Source: Sweltsa coloradensis
Taxonomy: Eukaryota; Arthropoda; Insecta; Plecoptera; Chloroperlidae
Length of the DNA stretch: 64,000 bases
NCBI GenBank assembly: GCA_024449915.1
Contig: JAMZAV010003150.1
Coordinates: 47,421-111,420, forward strand
Direction: 5' to 3'
The position numbers and the translations under genes were made by a program. A model generated the notes under the pieces. The model had not been told where the DNA came from and did not search any database. It saw only the letters and a list, made by a program, of their open reading frames with translations. Below, piece by piece: positions 31,627 through 42,179 of the stretch. Position 1 is the stretch's first letter. Each line of letters opens with the position of its first letter.

Positions 31627-33705
31627 ATATTATTATGAACATTCTTTTTCTAGATGCTGCATGAAATAGTTTAATAGAAGGTCACAATTATAGAATAAAT
31701 AAGTAGATATGAGATCAAGAATCTCAATGATCTAGGGTCTCTAGTAACTTGAAAGAGATAGAGGTGTAAAATTTTTATCAACTTTTTCTTAACAACAATA
31801 AGTTCATACATATCAGTGTTTTTGGATTATCTGCGTAGATTGACGATGTTTAAAAAAGTGAGTCTTGTTTAATCAGCTGTTTAACCTGTGGTGATTCGTA
31901 AAGTGGCAAGTAGCAAGTTTTCCCCAGAACTCCCCCCCCCCCAAAAAAAAGGGTTAAGCACATGCGTATTATTGATTTTAAATCTAGAATATGTGGAAAA
32001 CCAGGAAACGTCAATTTCAATCTATACATAGTGCGATGCGGTACGAGTCCACTTGTTCACATTATTTTATATCTTTATGTTATGTTTCCAAACACCGGTA
32101 CAAATTGACTTGTACCACTTAAACCGTGATAAACCTATGTTTGTGTTTTGTTTTTTTCCTAAGCATATTTCGGAAAAGTAGTATAATTCAATACTTCATT
32201 TCTTTAAGCTCTCCTGACCAATTTCATTACGTTGACATACCACTTTTCTGAATCACCACAAAGAATCTACACTCTATTTTAAAGTTTCTATGAGAATTGA
32301 TAGATTGACTAACTTAACACATTAAGATAGATGATATTTCTAATAATAAGAATGTTATGCATCACAGAGTAACACTTTCTTATTATGTGACGTCATCCAT
32401 AATCACCGCTCCATGTCAACGCATAAGAAAACTACGTTTTGATTCTGAACCCGATTTCGTTCTCATGAGAAACAAATGGGCAGTATTTTCTACAAAGTCT
32501 CAATGGATTCTTTGATAAAACTATTCTCAAGCGTGTATGTTTTTCCGATGGTTTTGACACTGTTACAAGGAGAGAGAAACCTAATTCCTTGACCAATATA
32601 ATATGATTGGATTCTTCATTTCCGTTTAAGTGTGGGCCTACTTTAAAAATATTGTTTGCATTATTTTTAAAAAAAATTCTACTAATAAATTAGAATATTT
32701 TAATTTAAATAATGGATCTACTTATACAATATTATTACAAGGATTATAATTTTTGTGTTATTATCTTCAAACTATGTATTTATGAAGTATTGCTGGAAAT
32801 TTGAGTAGAGTATGAGCCAAAGTTTGTTTGGAATCAACAGGAGCAAACAGTTTTGCTGTGACGTCACCAATAATATTGTTTACGACCAAGTACTCAGCAT
32901 TTTTCATAAAAAATAATATTTAAAGTCCAGGAGTTATTGCTGACGATGAACCACTAAATTCGAGAATAAAAAATAATGATCTGTGCACATATCAAATTAT
33001 TTTGGGTTCCTCAATGGTCTACTTCGGCATTAATTACAACTAAACATATTACTCCGTGAACGAATCTTGGTTAAAGCAGAGGAAGTAAATACCAAAAATA
33101 AAATGCATCAGTTATCGGTGAAGTTGTATTGTGAAGTAAATGAAATTACTATTCGCCCATCCTTACTATCATAGAGTGTCCTTGTTACATAAGTGGTATA
33201 AAACTCAATATAAATAAAAAATAAGTATGGTATGGACTTTAAAAGACACTTAATTACACAATATTAATTACTAGCTTTGATTGTATATACCGAAAATGTT
33301 ATACCCTTCAGTAAAAAATCATCATAAATTAATTTGAACTTTATAACAGTACAGGTATCCCTTTCTATCTTTGGAAATCCTTAATAACTGTGTTATTTTT
33401 TTGTGGAAGCAAAATATTTTATTTCAATTTATTAATCAAAAAATTGTCTAAGATACCTCAATTTTCAACTATTGACAAGTGCAGGAAACGTGAATTTCTA
33501 AAAAGGTCCTTCTCTCAAGAGGATATTACGTTGACAAAGAATATCAAAATGGACATAGTAATAAATAATAGTGCAAGTACTGCAACTAACACTTGATTCA
33601 CAAACTGTCTAAAAATACTTGTTATTATTACGAACCCAAAATTGTAATTTTCATATTATCTGTTTTATTATTGTTATATTAATCTTTGTATGCCATATAT
33701 ATATA
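31627..33705 (+). repeat. Duplicated downstream flank D, copy B
   Basis: About 2.1 kb collinear with 42180-44250 (shared landmarks TCTAGATGCTGCATGAAATA, TGTGACGTCATCCATAATC, GTGCAGGAAACGTGAATTTC). It carries two palindromic TGACGTCA sites (32398-32405, 32859-32866) and a C run near 31936. No convincing gene. The duplication ends at an AT repeat in both copies. Confidence 0.75.
31694..31699 (+). terminator. Candidate polyadenylation signal, lectin B
   Basis: AATAAA in GAATAAATAAG, 135 bases after the stop. No closer canonical signal is seen, unlike A and C. Confidence 0.4.
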
Positions 33706-34418
33706 TTTATTTATATATGCATACGGTTTACAAGACCTTTAGATTTGTAATAAATTATCAAATAATAAACCAATATTGTAACATGTGATTATGATCTCTT
33801 CAACCCCCAAAATAAAGCTGAAAAACTTAACACCTCCAACAGTGACTGAGTTCATTTGCTTCTATATTTATTTTTCTAAAAAAAAACTCAATTTTGAAAG
33901 AAACAGGTTATATAAGTTCCATGAAAATATCGTTATTATAGGATTAGCCATGTATGTGTGCCATATGTTCTACACGTTAAAATGTTTTAGAATAATTAAA
34001 AAATAAAATATCGGTTATCAAAAGTATTTTTTTCTGATTTCGTTAAAAATTGTGGACGGTCTAATAAGTTGAGATATTCTAAATGTGTCCAGAGTGCCTA
34101 TTTTAAATATGACACCGTCGATTGATTTTCGCTTGTCGCTGTCGATTGACGATTGACTGTCGTCACTTAGTAAATAGACTAAAATGTGAAAATATAATCA
34201 AGATCGGAGGCCCCAATTGACTAAAAGAAGCCAAACAATACTACACAAAAACAAAAGAAAACATTGTTGAAAACTTTATGCTATGATCCTGGCCTTGTAT
34301 AAAGTATAGTGAACATCACTTCAACTATGATTGTTTTATTTGTGAAACATGCTTATACACAACCTTAAACCAAACTAATAAATACATGAAAATTAAAATC
34401 ATAGAAACTGGCAAGTTA
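33706..34418. other. Spacer upstream of lectin C
   Basis: Matches the spacer upstream of lectin B. It contains TCGATTGATTTTCG and GTCGATTGACGATTGACTGT repeats near 34118-34160. No gene. Confidence 0.5.
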
Positions 34419-34557
34419 TTGGAACGCCCACTTTTTCTCCTCAAAGTGATCACAAGCTACGCCCACTTTCCCCTTCAGATTCTTACTCAGCTCATTTCCC
34501 CTCCACTCCTTACTTAAAGACGCAACGTCGGGTAAAACTAAATTCGTGAGTGTTACA
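34419..34557 (+). promoter_or_regulatory. Conserved promoter/5' leader of lectin gene C
   Basis: ACGCCCAC at 34424-34431 and 34459-34466, again exactly 35 apart, and TACTTAAAG at 34511-34519. The leader between the TATA-like box and ATG is shortened by several small deletions relative to A and B. Confidence 0.55.
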
Positions 34558-34716
34558 ATGACTAGCACGGTGTCGGGTAGGTCTGATTTGCATCCTTGGC
34601 TTTGTTTTCTTTGGGTCTGAGCCTACACCAGAGCAAAATGTTCATCACTAACGAACACTGCAATCAAGTTCTCGCTGAACAGCCGTAGAAATAGCACTGG
34701 GTACTGGATTTCACAG
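34558..34716 (+). pseudogene. C-type lectin C, exon 1 (broken)
   Basis: Aligns with exon 1 of A and B over its whole length but is 6 bases shorter, with several small indels in the signal-peptide part. The frame from ATG 34558 stops after 18 codons. The last third (GTTCTCGCTGAACAGCCGTA onward) and the donor CAG|GTAACT are intact. Real decay or read errors are both possible. Confidence 0.75.
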
Positions 34717-35574
34717 GTAACTACAACTGCATCACCTTCAGAAGATTTCAATTTCACTACTCAGAGAAAAATGATGGTGATTTGTGGAAGCTAGTCTGTT
34801 TGTTGGTCTCCAAGCGGACAAACAGCCTCTGCTAAATTATAGATTTAATTTTTAATAAACGTTTTTAAATCTCTGAAATTGGACCTGCCATATTCTGAAA
34901 GTAAAATAAAAAATATTTTAATGATTGCACTTGCATGACTTATTGCTTCTGTTTTTTCGCTTTATTTAGAACAAATCGTAAACGCCAAAAACTAATTGAT
35001 TTAAATGCACATTTTTTTGGGAAAAAATCGACAAGACAATTTTGTCATATATATTTGATATCACTCTTGTATTATGTTTTCCACAATGTTGTTGCTGCTT
35101 TAAATTATCTTTAACTTTAATCTATTCATCAAGATATTTGCTCAAAGAATAATTCATATTTTCTCCAAATCAAAAACTTATTATTTTGAATAGTGACCTA
35201 AATTTTTTTGGAAAAATCACTTCCTTCTGATCCATGTGCAATGAAAAGCTCAAACTGTATGCTATTCATCTTATATTGTTAATAATTAAACGGGACCACG
35301 GGTCAAATTGTTGAAATTGTTTAATAGGGAAACTGGTCCAAAAAAAAGCTTAATCACAATCAACCATTTCAATTTGCAATGCAACTATGCCCGATATCTG
35401 GTTATAATTGTTTTAAGAATAACACAATCATAGCACTAAGTAACTATATCATAATATTTATCTTAGACAGGTAAAACTATTGTGGTATCAATTTACTATT
35501 TATAACAATGGTGAAACAATTTTAGGGTAGGTCAGGTTTAAGATCATGATATTTTAAGGTATACACTACTCAAA
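34717..35574 (+). other. Proximal intron 1 of lectin C
   Basis: Aligns with intron 1 of lectin A (about 10000-10200 and 11480-11960): TCACTTCCTTCTGATCCATG and AATTAAACGGGACCACGGGT have close counterparts there. Its paralogy stops at about 35575, where the Penelope-like insertion begins. Confidence 0.6.
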
Positions 35575-38545
35575 ATAAAAAAAAGGTTTCCCCTATTTTA
35601 AAAGGTTTAAACCCTCCTTCATCGGGGTTTTTTAAAAAAGGTGGCTTGCCCGGAAACCAAAGGCCCCCGGGTTAGTCCCCGGTGTAGTCACTTTTTTTAT
35701 TTCTGTCAAAAAGTACTATATAATTATAAATATATATTCTAACTGGTTTTGGGTTTTTTTGCCACGTTTTTTTATTAGGCCAACTTTTTTCGTTTAATTT
35801 TTTCACTCATCTTTTTTTCAGGCCAAATACAACTTAATATATGAAAAAAAAAACTACATTACATAGAAAAATACAGAAAAAAACTTGGAAAAACGAAATA
35901 AAATTAAAATTAAACAACAGAAATCACGCACATACGGCAAATTTAAAAAAAACCCCTAAAAGAATCACGCAAAACTTGACGTTGCCAAAAAAAGAAAAAG
36001 GGGTCACTACATGTCGTCTTATTTTTTTTCGTAAAGATCTTGTCACTCTGACTGCCCGATGTTTTTTATTTTCAACGATCATCTGCAGGAACAAACTGGG
36101 GCGTTGGTTTTTTGTCCTTTGGGTTTCACAGCCCACCTATTGGCTGTACAGGGACCCCTAAAAATTGCGGGTTTCCACGTTACTGATAAACGTTGGCTAT
36201 TTCTTTTTTTTAAAGCTGTACTTTTTTATTAATCTCAATGGCTTCCCGAAACATTCTGGGAAGAAATCCTTAGGGGGCAATGGGTTTTTCATGCCGAAAA
36301 GTCGATAACATGACCAATTTTTTTAGAATGTTTAAGCAAGGCTGATTTCTATCTTTTCTCAACACTAGCCTATTTCCTTTTTTCGTTGAAACTTTTCTTC
36401 CTGTTTGACCCCTATTATTGTCACAATTCCCACACGGAATTTCATACACGCCACTACCTTCTAGGTGAATGTGGTCCTTACTACTTCTTACATATCTCTT
36501 ATCTTTCTGTCAGTGTTAAAGACTGTGTGTGACTGTGTGACTGTGTTTGATGTTTTGTTTAGCAAAAATTTTTCCCTATACGGCGTTACTCCTTTAACAA
36601 GGGCAAATATGCAGTTCAAAAATTTTCTTTTACTGTATCTACATCTTTTTCAGATTTATTTTGTCGCTGAGGGCCTTTTGAATATTCTTTTGGGAAAACC
36701 ATTCTGCTTGACTTATCCCCAAAAGTATAGAAACTTTTTTTCACATGATGGGCACCCGCTATCTGCGGGAACTTATAGGTTGTGTATGCTACTGACGAAT
36801 CTGGTCTGGATGATATTTAATTATAATTTAAATAAAAAAAACAGCTGATACCAAACTTTATCTTAAACGGGGAAAACTTGAAAAATTTCAATCCATGTCA
36901 GCCACATGGGTTTTGACTGTAAAAACCAAATGGACCCCAACCCCAAACGCCCCAGTTAGTTCCTCAATATCTGTTGCAAGAAAATCACGACACCCAGAGG
37001 TGATAAATCCTGACAAAAAACAATAAACGGAACATGTATATTTCTTTTTTTCTTTAAAACGTCAACTTTGCAGTGTTTTTTTTTAGTTTTTTTAATTCGC
37101 CAATGTAGGTGATTTCTGTTTTTAATTTGTTGGATTTTGTTTTTCCAGTTTTGTTCTGTAATTATAAATGTTTAGTTTTCGTTTTTTTTTTATATATTAA
37201 GTTTATTGGGGCCCCAAAAAATGAGTGAAATTTCATCGAACGTTGGCCTAAATTTAAAAACGTGGGATTATAACCTAAAAACCTAGTTCATTAATTCATA
37301 TCGGCCACGAAAATATCCAAAAACATATAAAAAAACATATAATCATATACATATAATGACATAAAAAACATATATAAAAATAAAACATATAAATATGCAG
37401 ACATTGTATTTTCGGGTAGTCCGTGTGGTGTTATTATTAGTTCCAACGTTTCGGGCAGTTTTCCCTTCTCATCTTCAAGGAAATTTAAAACATAAAACCA
37501 CTGCCTCCTAGATGTTCGTCGTGGCTCCTCGTTGAGCCAGTGAGTGAGGCAGGGCATAAAACAATACCAAAAACAAACAAAAACCCTTCTTCATAAAAAT
37601 ACTGCAAATGGGTACAAAAGTCAAAACTAAATAGCTTAGAAAACAAATACTAATGACACTATTATAAACATCCAAATATTTAAAAAAAAATGTGAAGACA
37701 TCCACACACCCTTTCTTTTTTGAGACCCCAGAGTAGAGTAAGGCCAAGGGGTTTCTTTTTGGTTTTCTTTCCCCTTGTCAAATCTTTTGCGAGGGGAGAC
37801 GGCCTAAAAAAAATGTCCACAGGGGAAACTTTTGGTTTAATATGACAGGCTTGCAAAACATGTTTTCCATGGGCTGGAAATCTTTTAGCACTTCCCTGGT
37901 TCATGTTGTTTTCCGTTCTCCCCTGCACCACTTCTCTTACGATTCGTGTACTTTCATTTTTCCACTTTGGCTAAAGTTTTAGCTTCTCAAAATTAATCCG
38001 TGCTCCTTGTCAAAGCAGTTGGAAAAAAGCAAAAATGGAACATAAAAGCCCCGAATCGAAAAAAGCGGTGGAGATGGAAAACGGAAAAACAACATAACAC
38101 ACGGGACGATGCTAAAAGACTTCCAGCCCATGGAAACTTTTTCAAGGGTTCTATCAACCAAAGCTCTCCCCGTGATATGTTTTTTGCCGTCCACCTCCGA
38201 AACAAATTGACAAAAGGAAGAAAACTCAACAAGAACCCCTTTGGCCTCTACCGTACGCTGAGGTCATCTTTAAAATAATAGGGTGTTTGATTTCTTCACA
38301 GTTGGATGATTATAAAAATGTTTCATTAGTATCTATTTTTCTAAGCATTTAGTTTTGTCTTGTTCCAATTGCAGTGTTTTATATAAGGTTTTTTTTGTTT
38401 TTTATATTTTTTTTGTTTTAAATTTCCTTGAAGATGTGCAGGGAGAACTGCCCGAAACGTTGGAACTAAAAAAAAACCAAAGGACTACCCCAAATACATG
38501 TCCCGCTATTCAATCCGTGAAAGTCTGCGATGTAACATATATATA
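35575..38545 (-). mobile_element. Penelope-like element, degraded, intron 1 of lectin C
   Basis: About 3 kb absent from the same intron of lectin A. On the minus strand it encodes a GIY-YIG endonuclease remnant (36200-36500). It has two inverted arms (about 37380-37980 and 38000-38530) that share CTGCCCGAAACGTTGGAACT and TTTTAGCA..TTCC..GCCCATGGAAA. Penelope-like elements combine RT with GIY-YIG and have pseudo-LTRs in direct or inverted order, which fits. I cannot find the RT palm motif. The sequence carries an extreme load of homopolymer and single-base indels. Confidence 0.65.
36200..36500 (-). pseudogene. GIY-YIG endonuclease domain of a Penelope-like element
   Basis: Minus strand: KDKRYVRSSKDHIHLEGSGV then YEIPCGNCD, GQTGRKVSTK, and after frame slips FLPRMFREAIEINKK. 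This is the order of the Penelope endonuclease: GVY, two cysteines (PCGNC), the GQTGR box that follows YI, and the REAIEI block. The YI of YIGQTGR is mutated (NRGQTGR) and the reading frame is interrupted, so it is inactive as sequenced. The enzyme nicks DNA to prime reverse transcription. Confidence 0.7.
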
Positions 38546-38772
38546 CACATATATTAAGCATTTATATGACTATGGTTGGCCTTCGGTGAGAATTCATAGT
38601 GGGATAAATTCTCTGAAAATTCTGAAGTAGAACTTACTAAAGCTTGCCTCGATCTAAAGTGTATGGTTATCTCGGTCCCTTGGTAAAATTGCCAGACTAA
38701 GGAGAAAAGGAGGAAACATATAACACTTAATTTTTTAAATCATATAAATAATCGTTCTCAAATTCCCTTTAA
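38546..38772 (+). other. Distal intron 1 of lectin C
   Basis: Resumes paralogy to lectin A intron 1 (TAAAGCTTGCCTCGAT, here 38638, there 12155). Confidence 0.6.
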
Positions 38773-38908
38773 TGTTTCCGGAATGGGGGCGAAGCGGGAA
38801 CTCATTTGGGGGAAAATACGACGCCCATTTGGTCTATGGGTTTGGGGCAAGCACAGGGCGTGCGTTGGGGAGACGTCTACCTTACTTCGGGGGGAAAAAC
38901 TCTAGCAG
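38773..38908 (+). pseudogene. C-type lectin C, exon 2 (broken)
   Basis: Aligns with exon 2 of lectin A (GCGTGCGTTGGGGAGACGTC is identical) and keeps the GCAG|GTGAGT donor. The acceptor AG is lost and G/C homopolymers have gained or lost bases, destroying the frame. The left edge is approximate. The intron that follows (38909-39378) has a (GT)n run at 39209-39222. Confidence 0.7.
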
Positions 38909-39378
38909 GTGAGTCCCCCATTCCCTTTTCACACGGCAATGTAGGGTTTGCTAAAATTATTTTGTGCAATGGTATGTGAAAATCTATTGTGATTTCCCAA
39001 TTTTACTACTATTTTAAAGCGTTCTATTCACGTGGAGATTTCTCTCCAAAGATTTGTAGACAGAGATTTACATATAGCGAATAAAGAGGTTAAGATATCT
39101 ATTCCCCAAATAGAGTGAATGTGATTGACGCGATTGAGAAATGGCTAATAGTGAGTGAGGCAATGACCACCACATTTTACTGTTTACTGTTTAACTTTTG
39201 TTTTGTTTGTGTGTGTGTGTGTTTGTGTTGTGTGTGCATAAGTCACTCTTTTGCCATCTAGTTTGGTGTTTTAAGATATCGGTCAGAGGAGAGTTCAATT
39301 GGGAAAAAATAATAATATTATAGACAATTTTTTATCTTACCAATTTTGTTTACATTATTTTATTGATACTGGTTTCAG

Positions 39379-39672
39379 TTCCTGATAACATGAAAACATC
39401 AACCAAGTCCATCCCTGAAGGCTACGAGTTGTTCCCGAGAGTGGGGTACTACAAGTTCCACCCCGAGGCGCGAATGGGGTTTGCGCGTCAGGTCTGCGCA
39501 AGGAGGGGGGCCATCTTATTGTCACAACTCGGGGTACAGGCTAACGTTTTTGAAAAAAACTCTTCGCGCGGGTTCCCCAAGGAGAAGATAACAAATAGTC
39601 CCCAATGGACTGATTGGAGCTGGGTTGGAATTTATGAACAAGGCGCCAATGGGAAATATTTCACCGTTTTAG
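39379..39672 (+). pseudogene. C-type lectin C, exon 3 (broken)
   Basis: Length 294 as in B, but the middle (39469-39570) has several compensating one-base indels. These scramble about 35 residues including the first CTLD cysteine region, while KSIPEGYELFPRVGYYKFHP before and WTDWSWVGIYEQGANGKYF after are perfect. Unlike copy A, the 5' edge is in the right frame (TTCCTGATAACATG). Acceptor TTTCAG and donor TTTTAG|GTAACG are intact. Confidence 0.8.
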
Positions 39673-40215
39673 GTAACGCAAAATGAATTACATTTTATTT
39701 GCTTAATTTTGTGTACACATAATTATATTCAAATTATGCATTAATAAAAAACCAAAATATTATAAATTATTAATCGCTGTCATACACCAAATACTCGTTT
39801 ATTAAACAACCTTGAGTCTTGAACATCTATCTAATACAAATATTTTTCATTCATGTATTTAGAGTCTTAATTACACTATCAATCACGTGATATCAAAATA
39901 CGTTGTATTTGGTCTTGTCACCATATTTTTATATCAATGAAATGATCTCTTTTTTATTAGATTTATTTCTCGGACTGAAAAAATCATTTTATATAGAAAT
40001 TATTACTTGAACAAAAGTGTAATCAGTTATTATGTATTTTATCTATTACATATTAATTTGAAAATAACCAAGCAAATTTATTTCATTACCAATCGGCTTT
40101 CAAAGTTTGGACAAAATAATTTTTGTTATTACCAAGTTTAAATGATTAATGAAGAAAATCGAAAAAAGAAATTAATAAACATCACAAACAATAATTAAAA
40201 CAAAGTTTGATGTCA
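39673..40215 (+). other. Proximal intron 3 of lectin C
   Basis: Paralogous to lectin A intron 3 without Z1 and X1; it provides the empty sites for both (near 39741 and 39870). No gene. Confidence 0.6.
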
Positions 40216-40852
40216 TTAAAGGGGCTAAAAACCCCAAAAATTATTTTTTACCACGTGATCTATACCAAAACTCACTTAAATGAAAGTTTAAAAAAATTTA
40301 TCTTTTTACTGTGATTTAAACACGAATTTTTTAATTTTTTTGGGTCCAGAAATTGGCAAAAAATTGGTGTTTTGGAAAATTTCCTAAAACGGCTTTTTTT
40401 AACCGCTTATTTTTTTGTCCACTAGAACTAGAGCATAGTACCAACTAAAATGCCCATTTAACATCGTGTCTTAAAACTGTGCCCATATAATCCCCAAACA
40501 CCAAATAGCATCCAAAATCCAACCCCATCTTGGTAATCACATATTTTGACCGAACTACTTTCCCCAAATTCAAAACAAATATAGAGAATTTTACAGAAAG
40601 GCGTCGAGTACGTCTTAATGGACAATATTTTTGTGGATCAAAAACCTCCAAGGGCCCGGGGCAAAAAAATCGTCCCCATGTTTTTCTTTTGGGAGTTTTT
40701 GCGATGGGGGCCTAGCTCGAAAATGTCATGTTTGACAATTTTTTTGGGATGTCATGGTGGCCCTTAAAATTTTTCTGTCAATTGCTAAATTTATTACTAG
40801 TTAGCCTGAATGAAATATATTTTTTGAGTTAAGCGGTTAAATACCCCTTTAA
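40216..40852. mobile_element. Element W copy 3, intron 3 of lectin C
   Basis: TTAAAGGGGCTAAAAACCCC at the left and GGTTAAATACCCCTTTAA at the right. TTAA flanks both sides. Lectin A has the unoccupied site (GATGTCAATAACAAAACAATG near 15094). Contains many single-base indels relative to W2. Non-coding. Confidence 0.75.
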
Positions 40853-41257
40853 CATAACAATGTGGCATAATTTGTTTGTATACCAGTGTAATATTTATAA
40901 AGTCATCCTATTCCGGGGTTGATTGTAGATGAAAAAATCACCTGCCTGAATAACCACTAATTTCTTACACTAGGATCATAATAATGCTGTAAATCGTTAA
41001 GGCTTCCTTTAAGGTGAATCTATAGGCCTAATTAAAATTTTATGAAATTGTAGTCAATCAAAACAACGCGGAAATAGTTAAATCAATTATGATCATGTGA
41101 CTTTGCCAAATCAATTTTTAACTTTATATTTGGTTGATCTGGTGTTGTTTGAACTAAATTGAAGACTTGATAGCCGCACTCCCTCGTCTAATTGGTTTAA
41201 CTAATTAAAATATTAACTTAGGTAAAAATATACAATTTAAAAAAAAAATGTCCACAG
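40853..41257 (+). other. Distal intron 3 of lectin C
   Basis: Aligns base for base with 15108-15506 of lectin A and ends at the same TGTCCACAG acceptor. Confidence 0.6.
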
Positions 41258-41412
41258 ATCAACCTTGGAACCAGACGGAGTTCTCACGATGGCATCCTGG
41301 CAGCCCTGGTGACGTAGGAACAGACGACTGTATGTTGGTGTATACACTCAGTGGTGGGTTAAACGACCACCCATGTGGAGCTTACAAAACTGCATTCATA
41401 TGCGAGTTGTAG
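41258..41412 (+). pseudogene. C-type lectin C, exon 4 (frame intact)
   Basis: Open in phase 1 to TAG 41410-41412: DQPWNQTEFSRWHPGSPGDV, GTDDC, LSGGLNDHPC, TAFICEL. All three exon-4 CTLD cysteines are kept. At the calcium/sugar loop QP is replaced by SP (HPGSPGD), unlike A and B, so even if the gene is expressed its ligand site would be altered. Called pseudogene only because exons 1-3 are broken. Confidence 0.75.
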
Positions 41413-41444
41413 TCTATCAGCAGATGAGATGATACAGTAAAGAT

Positions 41445-41450
41445 AATAAA
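41445..41450 (+). terminator. Polyadenylation signal, lectin C
   Basis: AATAAA 33 bases after the stop, equivalent to the signal of lectin A. Confidence 0.55.
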
Positions 41451-41617
41451 ATGCACCACAAAAAATATGGCATTCTTAATTTATTTCATACCACCCTAAT
41501 TTACGCATTTATTGCTATGTTTTCGAATTTGACTACAGTATTTGTCATTGTTTTCTTTTATTTATTTTTTATTAGAAATTACTAGTATTTGGGTGTTTAA
41601 TATAGGGTTTTTCATAA

Positions 41618-42179
41618 TTGAGCGAGCGTAGCGAGCGTCTCCACTTGACTCTTATGGCTCGAATGTCTGTTTTTTTTTGTATGTAACATTATGGGAATGT
41701 CGTACTCGGGTCGTGTTGCACGTACCGGTGCTCGCTCAACAACGCGTCCAACTGAGCGTTTTCCTAGTAGTGACCAGAATTCTCGTGCGACTTTTCGTTG
41801 CCATGGTAACGTTACTTTAGTTTAAATGTAATTTTTATCTACACTACTTAAGGTCTTGACCGATTTAGCTGAAAATTTGTAAAATAGGGAGAGAATGTTC
41901 TACTTATTGACCCTGTAAAATTTCATAACGATCGAAACATTTTTATTTTTTTCATTTTATTTTTCATTTTTTATAACCAACGATCGGATTTTGTTCAAAA
42001 ACGATACAGCAACCCGCTTAGGTGGTATGTACATGTGTGCAAAATTTCAGGTCGATCAGAGAAACGGAGCGACCTGTAGCGAAGCAGTAACAGAGAAAAA
42101 TCAAAAAACAAAAAATCCAAAAAAACAGACATTCGAGCCATGTAACAGTCAAGTGGAGACGCTCGCTACGCTCGCTCAA
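41618..42179. mobile_element. Inverted-repeat element X copy 2
   Basis: TTGAGCGAGCGTAGCGAGCG starts both strands. The terminal inverted repeats extend about 55 bases (through GGCTCGAATGTCTG) with few mismatches. It sits exactly between lectin-A-type downstream flank (to 41615) and flank D (from 42180). The interior holds ACCGATTTAGCTGAAAATTT and GGTGGTATGTACATGTGTGC. Non-coding. Confidence 0.8.

Noticed and set aside
33470..33600. Peptide CRKREF.KRSFSQEDI conserved in both copies of flank D
   Set aside because: Most differences between the copies change the amino acid, and there is no start or splice context, so it looks like recent duplication of non-coding DNA rather than an exon.
37430..38470. 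Possible hammerhead ribozyme (TTGAAGATGAG...CCCGAAACG) in the Penelope-like arms
   Set aside because: Penelope elements can carry hammerheads and the ends resemble the core, but the essential CUGANGA start is TTGAAGA here and stem II does not pair next to the core.
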